Source: Enterobacter sp. ENT03 (GTDB lineage Bacteria > Pseudomonadota > Gammaproteobacteria > Enterobacterales > Enterobacteriaceae). From it: DNA of 64,000 nt. The translations under genes and the position numbers were made by a program. Location of the stretch: positions 1-64,000 of the forward strand of contig NZ_JAHUXA010000020.1 in the NCBI RefSeq assembly GCF_019218745.1, written 5' to 3'. The notes under the pieces were generated by a model. That model was not told the DNA's origin, did no database searches, and saw only the letters and a program-made list of their open reading frames with translations. Shown here in pieces: positions 47,061 through 55,872 of the stretch; position 1 is the stretch's first letter, and each line of letters starts with the position of its first letter.

Positions 47061-48770
47061 ATGAAAATATCAGGATTAGCACTGGCGATAGGTTGTCTGA
47101 GTCTGCTCTCTTTTCATGCCATGGCGCAGGAGAGCGAGCGCCTGAACAGCGTAAAACAGTTCGCTGACACGGTACTGGATAAAGCGGGCGACCACTACGG
47201 GCACAACGTGCCGCTGCTGGCGAACGGCGTGGATCCGCGCACCGGCAGACAGATGGAGTGGATCTTCCCGGATGGCAAAAAAGCCGTGCTGTCGAACTTC
47301 TCCGCCCAACAAAACCTGATGCGCGTGCTGGTCGGCCTGAGCAATCTCACCGGTGACGCGAAATATAAACAGCGCGCCGAAGACAACGTGCGCTACTACT
47401 TTGATCATTACCAGGACGCCAGCGGCCTGCTGCTGTGGGGCGGCCACCGTTTTGTGGATCTAAAGACGCTCCAGCCGGAAGGTCCGAGCGAAAAAGAGAT
47501 GGTCCACGAGCTGAAAAATGCTTACCCCTATTACGATTTAATGTTTGCCGTGGATAAACCCGCCACCACGCGTTTTATCAAAGCGTTCTGGAATGCGCAC
47601 GTTAACGACTGGAAAACGCTGGAAACCAGTCGCCACGGGGAATACGGCAAAGCGATGGGCAAACTGTGGCAGAGCGATTTCGAACAGCAGCCGCCGTTTT
47701 TCGCCACCAAAGGGCTGAGCTTCCTGAATGCCGGAAACGACCTGATCTACTCCGCTTCGCTGCTCTATCAATACGATCATGATGAAGGCGCGCTGCGCTG
47801 GGCGAAGCGGCTGGCGGAACAGTACGTCTTACCGCGCGATAAAAAGACCGGCCTTGGCGTTTATCAATTTACGCAGCCACTCAAACGCGCGGAAACCACT
47901 GACGACACGGATACCAACTCAAAATACGGCGACCGCGCCCAGCGTCAGTTTGGCCCGGAACTGGGTGCCGATGCGCTGGAAGGCAATATGATGCTCAAAG
48001 GCCGCACCAGCACGCTCTATTCCGAGAACGCGCTGATGCAGCTGGCGCTGGCAAAATCCCTCGGTAAGGATGGCGATGACATCAAAAAATGGACGCTCGA
48101 CGGCCTGAAAGCCTTCGCCACTTATGCCTATGACGCGCAGACCAACACTTTCCGCCCGATGCTGGCGAACGGTACCGATCTGTCGGGCTACGAGCTAAAA
48201 CGTGACGGCTACTACGGCAAAAAAGGCACCGTCCTGAAGCCATACCCGGCGGGTAACGAGTTCCTGCTGTCTTATGCCAGAGCCTGGACGCTGGAGCCGG
48301 ATCCGGCGATGTGGATAGTGGCGCGCGGCATTGCGCAGGGTCAGGGACTGGGGGACATCGGCGCGCCGGGCGGCACGGACAGTAAGCTTAACCTCAACAC
48401 CGACAATAACGAGCCGTACGCCATTTTCGCGCTGATCGATCTGTGGCAATCCACCGGCAATAAAGCCTATCTGACGCTGGCAGACCGCGTGGCGACCAAC
48501 ATCCTGAATACGCGTCGTCTGAACGGCTTCTTCGTTGACGACCCGCAGGCCGAGTTCGCCAGCATCGACAATATCGCCCCTTACGCATTACTGGCGCTGG
48601 AAGCCGCCCTGCGTAATCAACTTGACGCGGTGGCCCCTTTCCTTAACGGCGCAGGCTTCACCGAGGGTGCTTATCTGCTGGCAGACGGCACGGTGCGCTA
48701 CTCCACCCGCGACGATGAGCTGTTCAAACTCAAACCGGGCGAGCAGTTAAAACCGAACGGCAAAAAGTAA
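47061..48770 (+). CDS. Periplasmic pectate lyase, polysaccharide lyase family 2
   Basis: Cleaves (oligo)galacturonate by beta-elimination. It is 569 aa with a signal peptide (MKISGLALAIGCLSLLSFHAMA, before QES), so periplasmic. The PL2 metal ligands His129, Glu150 and His192 and the catalytic base Arg191 (ETSRHGEYG) are present at exactly the spacing I recall for the Yersinia enzyme (109/130/172 and Arg171). GVDPRTGRQMEWIFPDG is the family N-terminal motif. With KdgM importing oligomers, the pair supports use of pectin fragments. It is 73 bp after kdgM across a terminator. Confidence 0.92.
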   Translation: MKISGLALAIGCLSLLSFHAMAQESERLNSVKQFADTVLDKAGDHYGHNVPLLANGVDPRTGRQMEWIFPDGKKAVLSNFSAQQNLMRVLVGLSNLTGDAKYKQRAEDNVRYYFDHYQDASGLLLWGGHRFVDLKTLQPEGPSEKEMVHELKNAYPYYDLMFAVDKPATTRFIKAFWNAHVNDWKTLETSRHGEYGKAMGKLWQSDFEQQPPFFATKGLSFLNAGNDLIYSASLLYQYDHDEGALRWAKRLAEQYVLPRDKKTGLGVYQFTQPLKRAETTDDTDTNSKYGDRAQRQFGPELGADALEGNMMLKGRTSTLYSENALMQLALAKSLGKDGDDIKKWTLDGLKAFATYAYDAQTNTFRPMLANGTDLSGYELKRDGYYGKKGTVLKPYPAGNEFLLSYARAWTLEPDPAMWIVARGIAQGQGLGDIGAPGGTDSKLNLNTDNNEPYAIFALIDLWQSTGNKAYLTLADRVATNILNTRRLNGFFVDDPQAEFASIDNIAPYALLALEAALRNQLDAVAPFLNGAGFTEGAYLLADGTVRYSTRDDELFKLKPGEQLKPNGKK

Positions 48771-48776
48771 GCTGAC

Positions 48777-48804
48777 GCCCCCGTTCCAGGACGGGGGCTG
48801 CCGT
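48777..48804. terminator. Terminator after the pectate lyase
   Basis: GCCCCCGT and ACGGGGGC form an 8-bp stem with a 6-base loop, then TGCCGTTT, between convergent genes. Confidence 0.75.
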
Positions 48805-49401
48805 TTAGCGTGCGCCACTGCCGATACGCTGCCCCAGTTCGCGGGCGGCGTTCAGATAATCCTCCGGACGCGGCAACTGCGAAGGCAACATCCATTCCGC
48901 CGCCCTGAACTGCGCGCCGCAGTAGCCAAAAATGCCGTGCTCCAGCTGCGTTTTCATCGCCTCAAAATAGTTGTGCCGCTGGTAGACGTCCTCCGTGGCC
49001 GCACCCAGCCCCACCAGCCAGACGTTCAGCCGACCGAGTTTTTTAAGCGGTTTGCCGTCGGGCGTCTCTTCGTAGGCCCAGCCATTGGCAAAGACGCGAT
49101 CGATCCAGCCCTTCATCATGCCGGGCATCGACCACCAGTAAATCGGGAACACCAGCACCAGATTGTCGGCGGCGTCGATGCGCTGCTGCTCCCGGCGCAC
49201 GTCGTCAGGCACCGTACGCTGGCCGTTGAACGCCTGATAATCCACGTCCTGATACGCTGGCGCGAAGTTCTCCTGATCTAAGTCGGCAATCTCCACGCGG
49301 TGCGCGCGGTCGGCGCTGGTGATGCCGTCGGCAATATGGTTCGCCACGTTGCGAGTGAGCGAGGTGAGAGACGGGTGAGAAGTGACGATCAGAGTTTGCA
49401 T
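48805..49401 (-). CDS. Flavodoxin-like NAD(P)H:quinone reductase
   Basis: A flavoprotein of 198 aa in the NQO/MdaB-KefF superfamily, probably FMN- or FAD-binding and cytosolic. It begins MQTLIVTSHPSLTSLTRNVANHI (phosphate-binding loop), with FPIYWWSMPGMMKGWIDRVFANGWAY (about 85-110), the invariant flavin- and substrate-site motif. It is transcribed divergently from a TetR gene, with repeat operators between, so it is the likely target of that repressor and a quinone- or electrophile-detoxifying enzyme. Confidence 0.9.
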   Translation of the reverse strand: MQTLIVTSHPSLTSLTRNVANHIADGITSADRAHRVEIADLDQENFAPAYQDVDYQAFNGQRTVPDDVRREQQRIDAADNLVLVFPIYWWSMPGMMKGWIDRVFANGWAYEETPDGKPLKKLGRLNVWLVGLGAATEDVYQRHNYFEAMKTQLEHGIFGYCGAQFRAAEWMLPSQLPRPEDYLNAARELGQRIGSGAR

Positions 49402-49450
49402 AGGTTTTCCTCATTGCTTCTGCCGGGGAACTCTTTTACTCTTAAAGCTG

Positions 49451-49483
49451 AAGTTACCTTTAGTAACTTACCAATAGTAACTT
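49451..49483. promoter_or_regulatory. TetR-type operator between the quinone reductase and its regulator
   Basis: AAGTTAC-CTTTA-GTAACTT (49451-49469) is a perfect 7-5-7 inverted repeat, and a third GTAACTT half follows at 49477-49483. It is central in the divergent promoter region. Confidence 0.8.
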
Positions 49484-49521
49484 AGCGATGGACGAGGCTG
49501 TTGTCAACAGGAGGCCCGACG

Positions 49522-50097
49522 ATGACGCAAAAGCGCATGAGCAAAGAAGACCGTTTTCAGCAATTACTGGAAGCAGCCTGGAAACTTATTGGCCAGGAGG
49601 GCACCGAGTCCCTGACCCCCGGCAGGCTGGCGGAGTTTGCCGGCGTGACCAAGCCGCTGGTGTATAACCATTTCGGCTCCCGCACCGGGCTGTTTATTGC
49701 GCTGTACCGGGACTTTGAAGCGCGCCAGGCGCAGATTTTCAACCAATCGATTTCCCGCAGCGGCCCGACGTTGCCCGACAAAGCCAGCGCCATCGCCCGG
49801 GCGTACATCAACTGTGTGCTGACCCAGGGCATTGAGATCCCCGAGGTGCTGGCCGCGCTGAGCGCATCGCCCGAGATGGAAGTGTTTAAGCTGGAATACG
49901 CGCGGGATTTCGTGCACCTGTGCCGCGACCTTCTGCTGCCCTTCTCGCCTGATAAGACTCTGCCCGATGCCGGTTTATGGGCGATTTTCGGTGCCGCCGA
50001 GGGGCTGAGCTATGCGGCGAAAACTGGGGAACTGGATGCGGATGCGGCGGTGGAGGAGTTGATGGCGGTGATTATGAGGGTGGTGGAACGGGGGTAA
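49522..50097 (+). CDS. TetR-family repressor divergent from the quinone reductase
   Basis: A protein of 191 aa. The N-terminal HTH is QLLEAAWKLIGQEGTESLTPGRLAEFAGVTKPLVYNHFGSRTGLFIALYRDFEA (about 14-66). The ligand domain follows and ends ELMAVIMRVVERG. ATG 49522 has GGAGG at good spacing; the TTG at 49501 is unnecessary. Expected to bind the inverted repeat just upstream and repress both genes until a quinone-like ligand is present. Confidence 0.9.
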   Translation: MTQKRMSKEDRFQQLLEAAWKLIGQEGTESLTPGRLAEFAGVTKPLVYNHFGSRTGLFIALYRDFEARQAQIFNQSISRSGPTLPDKASAIARAYINCVLTQGIEIPEVLAALSASPEMEVFKLEYARDFVHLCRDLLLPFSPDKTLPDAGLWAIFGAAEGLSYAAKTGELDADAAVEELMAVIMRVVERG

Positions 50098-50250
50098 GAC
50101 GGGGCTACGAACGTCGTCGTATTCAGGGGGTTTGGCTCAGCCAGAACAGTTGCAGAAAAGGTCAGGTTTCGAGGATGGGTGCGGGCGGTGATCGCCGGTG
50201 ATGAGAGATAATGGGTAAGGTCATTACCCATCAGGTTGAGCTGAGCGGCA

Positions 50251-50694
50251 TTAACCCTGCTTGCCCGCTTGCGAGTTGATCATCTTAAAGGGTTTGAAAT
50301 CACGGATCTGTAGCTCGCTCAGCGGCAACGTTTTTTTCTGTTGATCAGAAACCAGCGTCAAAGAGGTGAAACGTACCGTAAGTTCATCGTCGCACTCTGC
50401 CTCGCCTTCCAGTAAAGCTTGCTGATAACGAGTTGCTTCCGATTCGCCAAACCGATCGACATTCAGCGTATCAGTCGCGATGACCACGCCCTGCGCATTC
50501 ACCAGCTCTACGCCAATCTCCAGCGGGCCGATGACGTCCATACCGCTGTCCAGCGTAAAGGTGGCACTGCACATCCCCTGGTTTGCCCAGACGGTGTTCG
50601 AGTGCCAAATTTCCAGTGCGCTGGCGGGCGTCATAAATAACAGACAGGCCAGCATCGCACCTGCTTTCAGTGGGGGTGCCATGTCACCTGTCAT
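50251..50694 (-). CDS. Small exported protein, last gene of the srf-tag-like operon
   Basis: A protein of 147 aa with a signal peptide cleaved after TPASA, giving a periplasmic domain beginning LEIWHSNTVWANQGMCSATFTLDSGMD. The pattern, with WANQGMCSATF, VIGPLEIGVELVN and a Cys at AECDDEL, suggests a small beta-sandwich with one disulfide. Two ATG starts (50694 and 50682) are possible; the first overlaps the upstream stop as ATGA. I do not recognise the family. The gene ends the eleven-gene run. Confidence 0.75.
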   Translation of the reverse strand: MTGDMAPPLKAGAMLACLLFMTPASALEIWHSNTVWANQGMCSATFTLDSGMDVIGPLEIGVELVNAQGVVIATDTLNVDRFGESEATRYQQALLEGEAECDDELTVRFTSLTLVSDQQKKTLPLSELQIRDFKPFKMINSQAGKQG

Positions 50695-51170
50695 AAGTCT
50701 GGGTATCCGTAGGTGCCGTCGTCCCCTGTATCTGATTCCTGCACCAGGTTCTGCCCCTGATAGCTCCGTGTCAGAAACCCACCGTTAGTACACTCTTTTT
50801 TCATCAGCAGTTTGGCGTTCTTATAGACCTTCAGGCCGGTAAACTCCCAGCCCTTGCCGATCCCGCTGTAAACCACATAGCTGTATACGCCATTGATAAA
50901 ACGGTAGTAGAACGCGCCACCACCTGAGAAAGCCACTTGTCCGACGCGAACCTGCGTTTTGTCCCCTTCAACTTTAGGAAGGGTCATTTCGACTTTATCA
51001 ATCGAGCCGTAGTAGTAGGCAGGCACGTCGTTATTAAGGCGCAAGACAACCCCTTTGCCATTGGAAAAATCACAGTTGAAAAGCAGTTCGGGATCGGGTG
51101 GGGCCGCAACCGCCTGGTTCACGAACATTCCAGCGGCCAGTAAGCTTAGGGCAATCGGTTTTTTTTTCAT
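50691..51170 (-). CDS. Small exported protein of the srf-tag-like operon
   Basis: A protein of 159 aa with a clear Sec signal (MKKKPIALSLLAAGMFVNQAVA, before APP). The mature part is beta-rich and Tyr/Gly-rich, with Cys pairs in LLFNCDFS and KKECTNGGF that could form a disulfide. A stretch GGGAFYYRFINGVYSYVVYSG looks like exposed beta strands. No family recognised. It lies 56 bp downstream of the lipoprotein and overlaps the next gene by 4 bp. Confidence 0.75.
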   Translation of the reverse strand: MKKKPIALSLLAAGMFVNQAVAAPPDPELLFNCDFSNGKGVVLRLNNDVPAYYYGSIDKVEMTLPKVEGDKTQVRVGQVAFSGGGAFYYRFINGVYSYVVYSGIGKGWEFTGLKVYKNAKLLMKKECTNGGFLTRSYQGQNLVQESDTGDDGTYGYPDL

Positions 51171-51226
51171 GGTCGGGTCCTGAACAGAGAGTGCCTGCCG
51201 GGTGCGTACCCGGCAGGCCTGGTACG

Positions 51227-51709
51227 TTACTGTGTGGCCAGGGTGGCCTGCAGGTCAGCTAACTGACCCTGCAATTTTTGCAGCTCCATTTGTTTTTGCA
51301 TTTCAGAATCACTTGGTCGGTTTTGCGCCTCTTTGATGCTTTTTTCGAGAGCGGCGACCTGGTTCTGCGCCTCTGCGCGTCCGGCCGTTTTGGTTTTAAG
51401 CTGTGCGACCAGTTTGTTCAGCGAGTTTTGTAGCGCCTGTTGAGACTGACGTTTGCTGGCAACGCTGGCGTTGCTCTGCGCTTTCTCTTTCTCAATGGCT
51501 TCATTAACCGCTTTGAATTCCGCATTCAACATTTGCTCATGCGCCAGGGTATTTTTTTTATTATCTACGCGCTTATCCCAGGTACCGGAATAGTTGCAGT
51601 TGAACTTGGTGATGATATTGACATCACCTGTGGTCGGATCGCAGTCGCGTGCATTTGTCGCGCAACCGCTCAACAGCAGGGCAACTATGGCCAGCATTAC
51701 ATAACGCAT
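51227..51709 (-). CDS. Coiled-coil lipoprotein (small)
   Basis: A protein of 160 aa. The lipobox LLLSGC puts the lipidated Cys at 16; the +2 residue is Ala, so outer-membrane delivery is expected. A short cysteine-bearing head (CDPTTG, FNCNYSGTW) precedes a long coiled coil (about 55-160) rich in Lys, Gln and Ala with heptads. It sits 10 bp after the larger lipoprotein. It is a candidate TagQ-like component or a strut reaching across the periplasm. Confidence 0.8.
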   Translation of the reverse strand: MRYVMLAIVALLLSGCATNARDCDPTTGDVNIITKFNCNYSGTWDKRVDNKKNTLAHEQMLNAEFKAVNEAIEKEKAQSNASVASKRQSQQALQNSLNKLVAQLKTKTAGRAEAQNQVAALEKSIKEAQNRPSDSEMQKQMELQKLQGQLADLQATLATQ

Positions 51710-51719
51710 TCTTCTCTCC

Positions 51720-52424
51720 TTAACTCACTTTCAGTGCGGTACGCTGGGAATACAGACTGTCCAGTTCACCTTGCAGGGAGCCGATCTTGTCACGCATTAA
51801 GGCAATTTTACTGTCAAGATTGCCGGTGTCGCTGCCGGATTTATTCATGCTTGCAGAAACGTCCTGCCACTGTTTTTCATGTTTTTTCATATCAGTGATG
51901 GTGTTTCGCAAATAAGCGATATTGGCGTCCACCCCTTTGATTTGTTTCTGAACCTCATCTTTTTTCACCGTGTTGGCGGCAATATCTTTTTCAATTTTGG
52001 CCAGCTTCTGCTTGTCATTCGCGATTACCGATTTCGCAACGTTAGTCGCGTTTTGAATGCGGGCATTTTCGCTTTCTACGTCTTTAATCGCCGCGTCTAA
52101 CTGCAGCTCTTGCGAGGCATATTTTTTACGCTGGTTATCGAGATAGGCGTTAGCCCCCATCCCCACGCCACAGCCGGCAATCGCCGCCGCTGCCATACAA
52201 ACGGCTTTGTTGCTGGAATTACTCACCGCGCACGCTAGCGCACCTAACGCCGCGCCACCGGCGCAAGCCTGCCAACCTGATTTGTTAAAGAACTCAACGT
52301 CCTGGTTATTGGCAAGACGTGGGTCCACACCACCGCTGCTGCTACTGCCCGTACTCTGACAACCTGCCACCACCACCATCAGTCCGGCGACTATCACTGT
52401 GCGTAACGCTTTAAACGTAAACAT
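51720..52424 (-). CDS. Coiled-coil lipoprotein with Gly/Ala-rich head (TagQ-position)
   Basis: A protein of 234 aa. The lipobox VVVAGC gives Cys22 as the lipid anchor, +2 Gln, so outer membrane. A Gly/Ala/Cys-rich hydrophobic stretch (about 55-95, GGAALGALACAV...GCGVGMGA) recalls glycine-zipper domains of envelope lipoproteins. The rest (about 105-232) is a continuous coiled coil. It lies right after the FGE-fold gene, in the place TagQ occupies beside TagR in T6SS loci, although I see no sequence likeness to confirm TagQ. Confidence 0.8.
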   Translation of the reverse strand: MFTFKALRTVIVAGLMVVVAGCQSTGSSSSGGVDPRLANNQDVEFFNKSGWQACAGGAALGALACAVSNSSNKAVCMAAAAIAGCGVGMGANAYLDNQRKKYASQELQLDAAIKDVESENARIQNATNVAKSVIANDKQKLAKIEKDIAANTVKKDEVQKQIKGVDANIAYLRNTITDMKKHEKQWQDVSASMNKSGSDTGNLDSKIALMRDKIGSLQGELDSLYSQRTALKVS

Positions 52425-52447
52425 TTCTTGCTATCTCCTTGTCGGAA

Positions 52448-53983
52448 TTAATTATTTTTTTTGCATGCCGTCAGCCACACATCGCGCGCGACCTTGCCAT
52501 CTTTCCAGTAGCCCTGAAGGTTCTTCCAGTAAGTTTCCAGGTAGCCATTCAGGTTCGTTTTTCCACGTGCCGCCATCTGCTGCTGAACCACCGTAATTTG
52601 CGGGTCGATAAGCGGTTTGTTGAAGGTCGTGCCCATATCAACCAGGGTGTCAGCGTAGTAGCTGGTGATAAAATCCAGCGCTTTCTGGTGCTGGCCTAGC
52701 TGTTCCTGTCGGCGCGCGCAGTTGGCATCCAACTGGCTATCAGCGGCGCAAGTTTTGGTGTAAAGCTGGTTCAGACGATCGAGGAACTCCCCATCGTCTT
52801 TCATCTTCGTGCAGAGGAATGCCCCTAATTGCAGCGAGGTGCGAATAGCCTGGTCGCGCTGCTCATCACGCAGCTGACTATTAGCACGTAGTTCACCACG
52901 CAGTTTTTCCAGCTCTTTTTTTAGCCCGTCATCCTGGACTTTGGCGGAGATGACGTTCAGGTTTTGCAGCGTGTCCGGTGTTTTACCTGATGCCGTGGTT
53001 TTCTGCCCGGCGCCCAGAGCTTGCCACTCTTTCTCGATCTCCTTTACGCGATCGCGTGAGGTTAGCGTGGTAGAAACCATCACCAGACGCACACCGGTGG
53101 TTTTACTCACGTTTTCACCGCTATCGGTGTAATAAGGCTCTTCACCACGCAGGGCGCTACGAATATCGCCTTGCGTAGTGACATAACTGCCGCCTCGCAC
53201 GACATAACCCCCTGCCTTGCCGTGCAGACGATCCAGCTTATTAAGACGGAAAGGTTCAAACATCATCTCCGCAACGTTGCCCAACATGTCATGCAGACCG
53301 AGAGGATTTGGTTTGAGCAGGCCCGTCAGCTGGAGTTTGCCATTGGCTGACTGCGCCCCGGCAAACCAGACGTAACCGTTCAACCCTTCAGGCATCGGGA
53401 AATGCACATCGCGAAACTCAGAGGGCGACACCGCAAGCCCACCACGGGTAGCAAACTCCCATTCTGTTTCCGTCGGCAGACGCAAGAAGCCCGGCTGTCC
53501 GTCGTCTTTCGGTAGCGAGCCGATTTTTTCTTTACGCAGCCACAGGTTGTACTGGTTGGCGAACGCCATCGCGTCCATCCAGCCGATGTTCACTTTTGGC
53601 AGGCGGCCTTTAATATCTGCTTTCGGGCACTCGCCTGCGAGCGCGCGGAACTGCAAATCGCTCAGTTCGTACTTCGCCATCAGGTAATAACGGCCCTTGT
53701 TTTTCGGATCGGGGAAGCTGCCAGCGATATGCTCCTGGCGGGACTGCTCCACGTAACCCCACTCATCGCCCTCCTGACCGAGGGTGATGTTGTAGTCCTC
53801 TAAGGGCTTATTCTGCGGTATGGCGACCTTGCGAAACGCCATTGCGCCGTCGCACGGCATCGGAAGGATCACATCGTCCGCCAGCGGTTTCGGATTCCAG
53901 AACTTCTCATCCCAGGTGGCCTGCACGGCGCAGGAGTAGCCCAGCCCGATCGCTGCCAGGCCCAGTACCAGTTTAAATTTCAC
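52448..53983 (-). CDS. Periplasmic FGE-fold (SUMF1) protein without catalytic cysteines, TagR-like
   Basis: A protein of 511 aa, GTG start, with signal peptide (cleaves after AVQA). The SUMF1/formylglycine-generating-enzyme fold occupies about 90-305: YELSDLQFRAL, LPKVNIGWMDAMAFANQYNLWL, FLRLPTETEWEFATRGG, HDMLGNVAEMMFEPF, YVVRGGSYVT and TGVRLVM. Active FGE enzymes need two cysteines just after RGGS; here that stretch reads VTTQGDIRSALRG with none, so a binding rather than catalytic role is expected. A helical C-terminal part (330-511) with three cysteines follows. TagR of the T6SS TagQRST complex is the nearest functional analogue. It overlaps the permease gene by 11 bp. Confidence 0.85.
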   Translation of the reverse strand: MKFKLVLGLAAIGLGYSCAVQATWDEKFWNPKPLADDVILPMPCDGAMAFRKVAIPQNKPLEDYNITLGQEGDEWGYVEQSRQEHIAGSFPDPKNKGRYYLMAKYELSDLQFRALAGECPKADIKGRLPKVNIGWMDAMAFANQYNLWLRKEKIGSLPKDDGQPGFLRLPTETEWEFATRGGLAVSPSEFRDVHFPMPEGLNGYVWFAGAQSANGKLQLTGLLKPNPLGLHDMLGNVAEMMFEPFRLNKLDRLHGKAGGYVVRGGSYVTTQGDIRSALRGEEPYYTDSGENVSKTTGVRLVMVSTTLTSRDRVKEIEKEWQALGAGQKTTASGKTPDTLQNLNVISAKVQDDGLKKELEKLRGELRANSQLRDEQRDQAIRTSLQLGAFLCTKMKDDGEFLDRLNQLYTKTCAADSQLDANCARRQEQLGQHQKALDFITSYYADTLVDMGTTFNKPLIDPQITVVQQQMAARGKTNLNGYLETYWKNLQGYWKDGKVARDVWLTACKKNN

Positions 53984-55205
53984 GTAAACTCTCCGCAGGT
54001 TCGATCTTCAGGGCGCGCAATGCCCCGATTGCGGCAACGCTGAGTGCCACCACCAGCACACACAGCAGCGCCGCAAAAAAATGATGGGGTTCGAGGTGGC
54101 AGACAAATGCCTGATTGGGCAGTGATGCGCCCAGCACCCGGTTAAACAACGTGCTGCCCAGCAGGTAAAGCACAAGCCCGGCACCAAAGGCGACACCGGT
54201 CAGGCACAACGCCTGGATCACAATAAAGAGGGTGACGGCGCGACGGCGAAAACCGAGCAGCCGCAGTATTGCCATGTCCTTTCTTTTGCGATCGATGTTG
54301 GCGATAAAGGCCCCGATCAACGATGCAATGCAGCCGGTAGCCGAAATCCAGGCGATTACGCCGAAGATAACGCCCAGCACGCGATCGATCGCCCGCACGG
54401 CCTCAATTTGTGCCGCCTGGGTGACGGCTTCAATGTGCTGCTCTTCCAGCCATTGTGCTAACGCCGGGACATCATCCAGGGAGTTGGCATACACGCGGGC
54501 GCGGGAGAACCGCGTGCGCTCGCGAGGCGGTTTACCCTCACTGACCTGTAACAGCGGCACCTGGTAGCCGTCCCGATAGTCTTCCAGCGCCACCAGCAGC
54601 GGAAGTGTGACAAAAGCGCCAGGGCGGGCAAACCGGGCGTCGTCCAGCACGCCACTCACCGTCAGGGCGAAGGCCGCGCGTTGGTTTTGCCCCTCAATTT
54701 TGCGACTGACCATCAGACGGAATGACTCGCCAGGCTTGAGATCAAGCCGCCGGGCAGCGCTGGCGCTTAACACCACTTGATGATCCCGGCGAGGCACAGC
54801 AACGCCAGACAGCAGAGGATCGCCAATGCCAGAGGGGATCACTTCAGCTCCCGCGACAAAGTGCTGCCCATCGCGCACCAGATCAGCCTGGGTGTTCAGC
54901 GAGCGAGTCAGAGGGATCGAGAAGCCCACTTCCGGGCGTTCCGCCAGCCGCTGTAGCCAGCTGAAATCGTAATTCCCATTGCCGGTGATGCGCACTTCTC
55001 GGGTACGGGGATCGTCCAATAGCTGGTGGCGCAGTTGGCTGACGATGCCGTTTTTCAGCCCGAACAGCAGAAGCAACGGGGCGATGACGGCTATCAGCGA
55101 AAAAATAACGCACAGCGCGACTTTGCGATCGTGGATCAGATCGCGTAGTGCCATGCGCCATAGCAGGCCGCCCTCAGGAGGCCTGTCAACCGGGCAGGAA
55201 GACAC
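53973..55205 (-). CDS. LolE/MacB-type ABC permease, TagS-like
   Basis: A protein of 410 aa with FtsX/MacB topology: TM1 about 28-50, a large periplasmic domain (to about 270) and three C-terminal helices (about 275-300, 325-350 and 370-392) before KIEPAESLREI. It starts at GTG 55205, which follows AGGAGGGG; the in-frame ATG at 55220 lies inside that ribosome site. It overlaps the ATPase gene by 20 bp. This permease class does not move small solutes but works on lipoproteins or transmits force to periplasmic partners, consistent with the FGE-fold and lipoprotein genes downstream. Confidence 0.88.
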   Translation of the reverse strand: MSSCPVDRPPEGGLLWRMALRDLIHDRKVALCVIFSLIAVIAPLLLLFGLKNGIVSQLRHQLLDDPRTREVRITGNGNYDFSWLQRLAERPEVGFSIPLTRSLNTQADLVRDGQHFVAGAEVIPSGIGDPLLSGVAVPRRDHQVVLSASAARRLDLKPGESFRLMVSRKIEGQNQRAAFALTVSGVLDDARFARPGAFVTLPLLVALEDYRDGYQVPLLQVSEGKPPRERTRFSRARVYANSLDDVPALAQWLEEQHIEAVTQAAQIEAVRAIDRVLGVIFGVIAWISATGCIASLIGAFIANIDRKRKDMAILRLLGFRRRAVTLFIVIQALCLTGVAFGAGLVLYLLGSTLFNRVLGASLPNQAFVCHLEPHHFFAALLCVLVVALSVAAIGALRALKIEPAESLREI

Positions 55206-55872
55206 TTTTCCCCTCCTCAATTCTGGCGGTGTAACGTTTCAGGCCGAACTGATCAACACGCTGCCAGTCATGGCTTACGATGATCGCTGTCATTTCCAGG
55301 CTCCGCACCATCTCGACGATCAGCGTAAACAGGCGGCTGGCGTTGTCGGGATCCAGCGCGGCGGTCGGCTCATCAGCCAGCAACAGGCGCGGCTGATGGG
55401 CGATGGCGCGAATAAATGCTACGCGCTGGCGTTCGCCAATGGAGAGCCGGGAAGGCATGCTCTTTAACAGATGCCGCACGCCCAACGTGTCGATGGCCGT
55501 CTCCAGCCAGGATGACTGAGTGGTGAGGCCCGCCAGACGACGAGCCAGGGTGATGTTTTCCATCACGGGCAGCCACGGCAGCAGCCCGCCATGTTGAAGC
55601 ATAAAACCCAGTTCGCGGGCGCGAATGGCCGCCAGCGCAGGTTCGTCTTCGGCCAGCAGCGGGACGGCAATGTCACGCTCGCCCAACTGGTAGGCTCCGA
55701 GGGTGCCGGGGCGCAGGATCGCCCCGGTCATCTCAAGTAACGTGCTTTTGCCACAGCCGCTCGGGCCGGTCAGCGCCGCGACCTCGCCAGGCTGGAGCGT
55801 CAGCGCTGGCAGCGAGACGCAGAAGCCCTGCGCCCCGCCACGGCAGATGTCCATATCGCGAATGTGGAGCAT
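55186..55872 (-). CDS. ABC transporter ATPase, LolD/TagT-like
   Basis: A protein of 228 aa, cytoplasmic nucleotide-binding subunit for the permease just downstream. Walker A GPSGCGKST (36-44), Q-loop Gln93, signature LSIGE (143-147, a departure from LSGGQ), Walker B LLLADEPTAALD (163-174) and H-loop VSHDW are all visible, so ATPase activity is expected. Its ATG overlaps the vWA gene stop as TGATG. Confidence 0.92.
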   Translation of the reverse strand: MLHIRDMDICRGGAQGFCVSLPALTLQPGEVAALTGPSGCGKSTLLEMTGAILRPGTLGAYQLGERDIAVPLLAEDEPALAAIRARELGFMLQHGGLLPWLPVMENITLARRLAGLTTQSSWLETAIDTLGVRHLLKSMPSRLSIGERQRVAFIRAIAHQPRLLLADEPTAALDPDNASRLFTLIVEMVRSLEMTAIIVSHDWQRVDQFGLKRYTARIEEGKSVFLPG

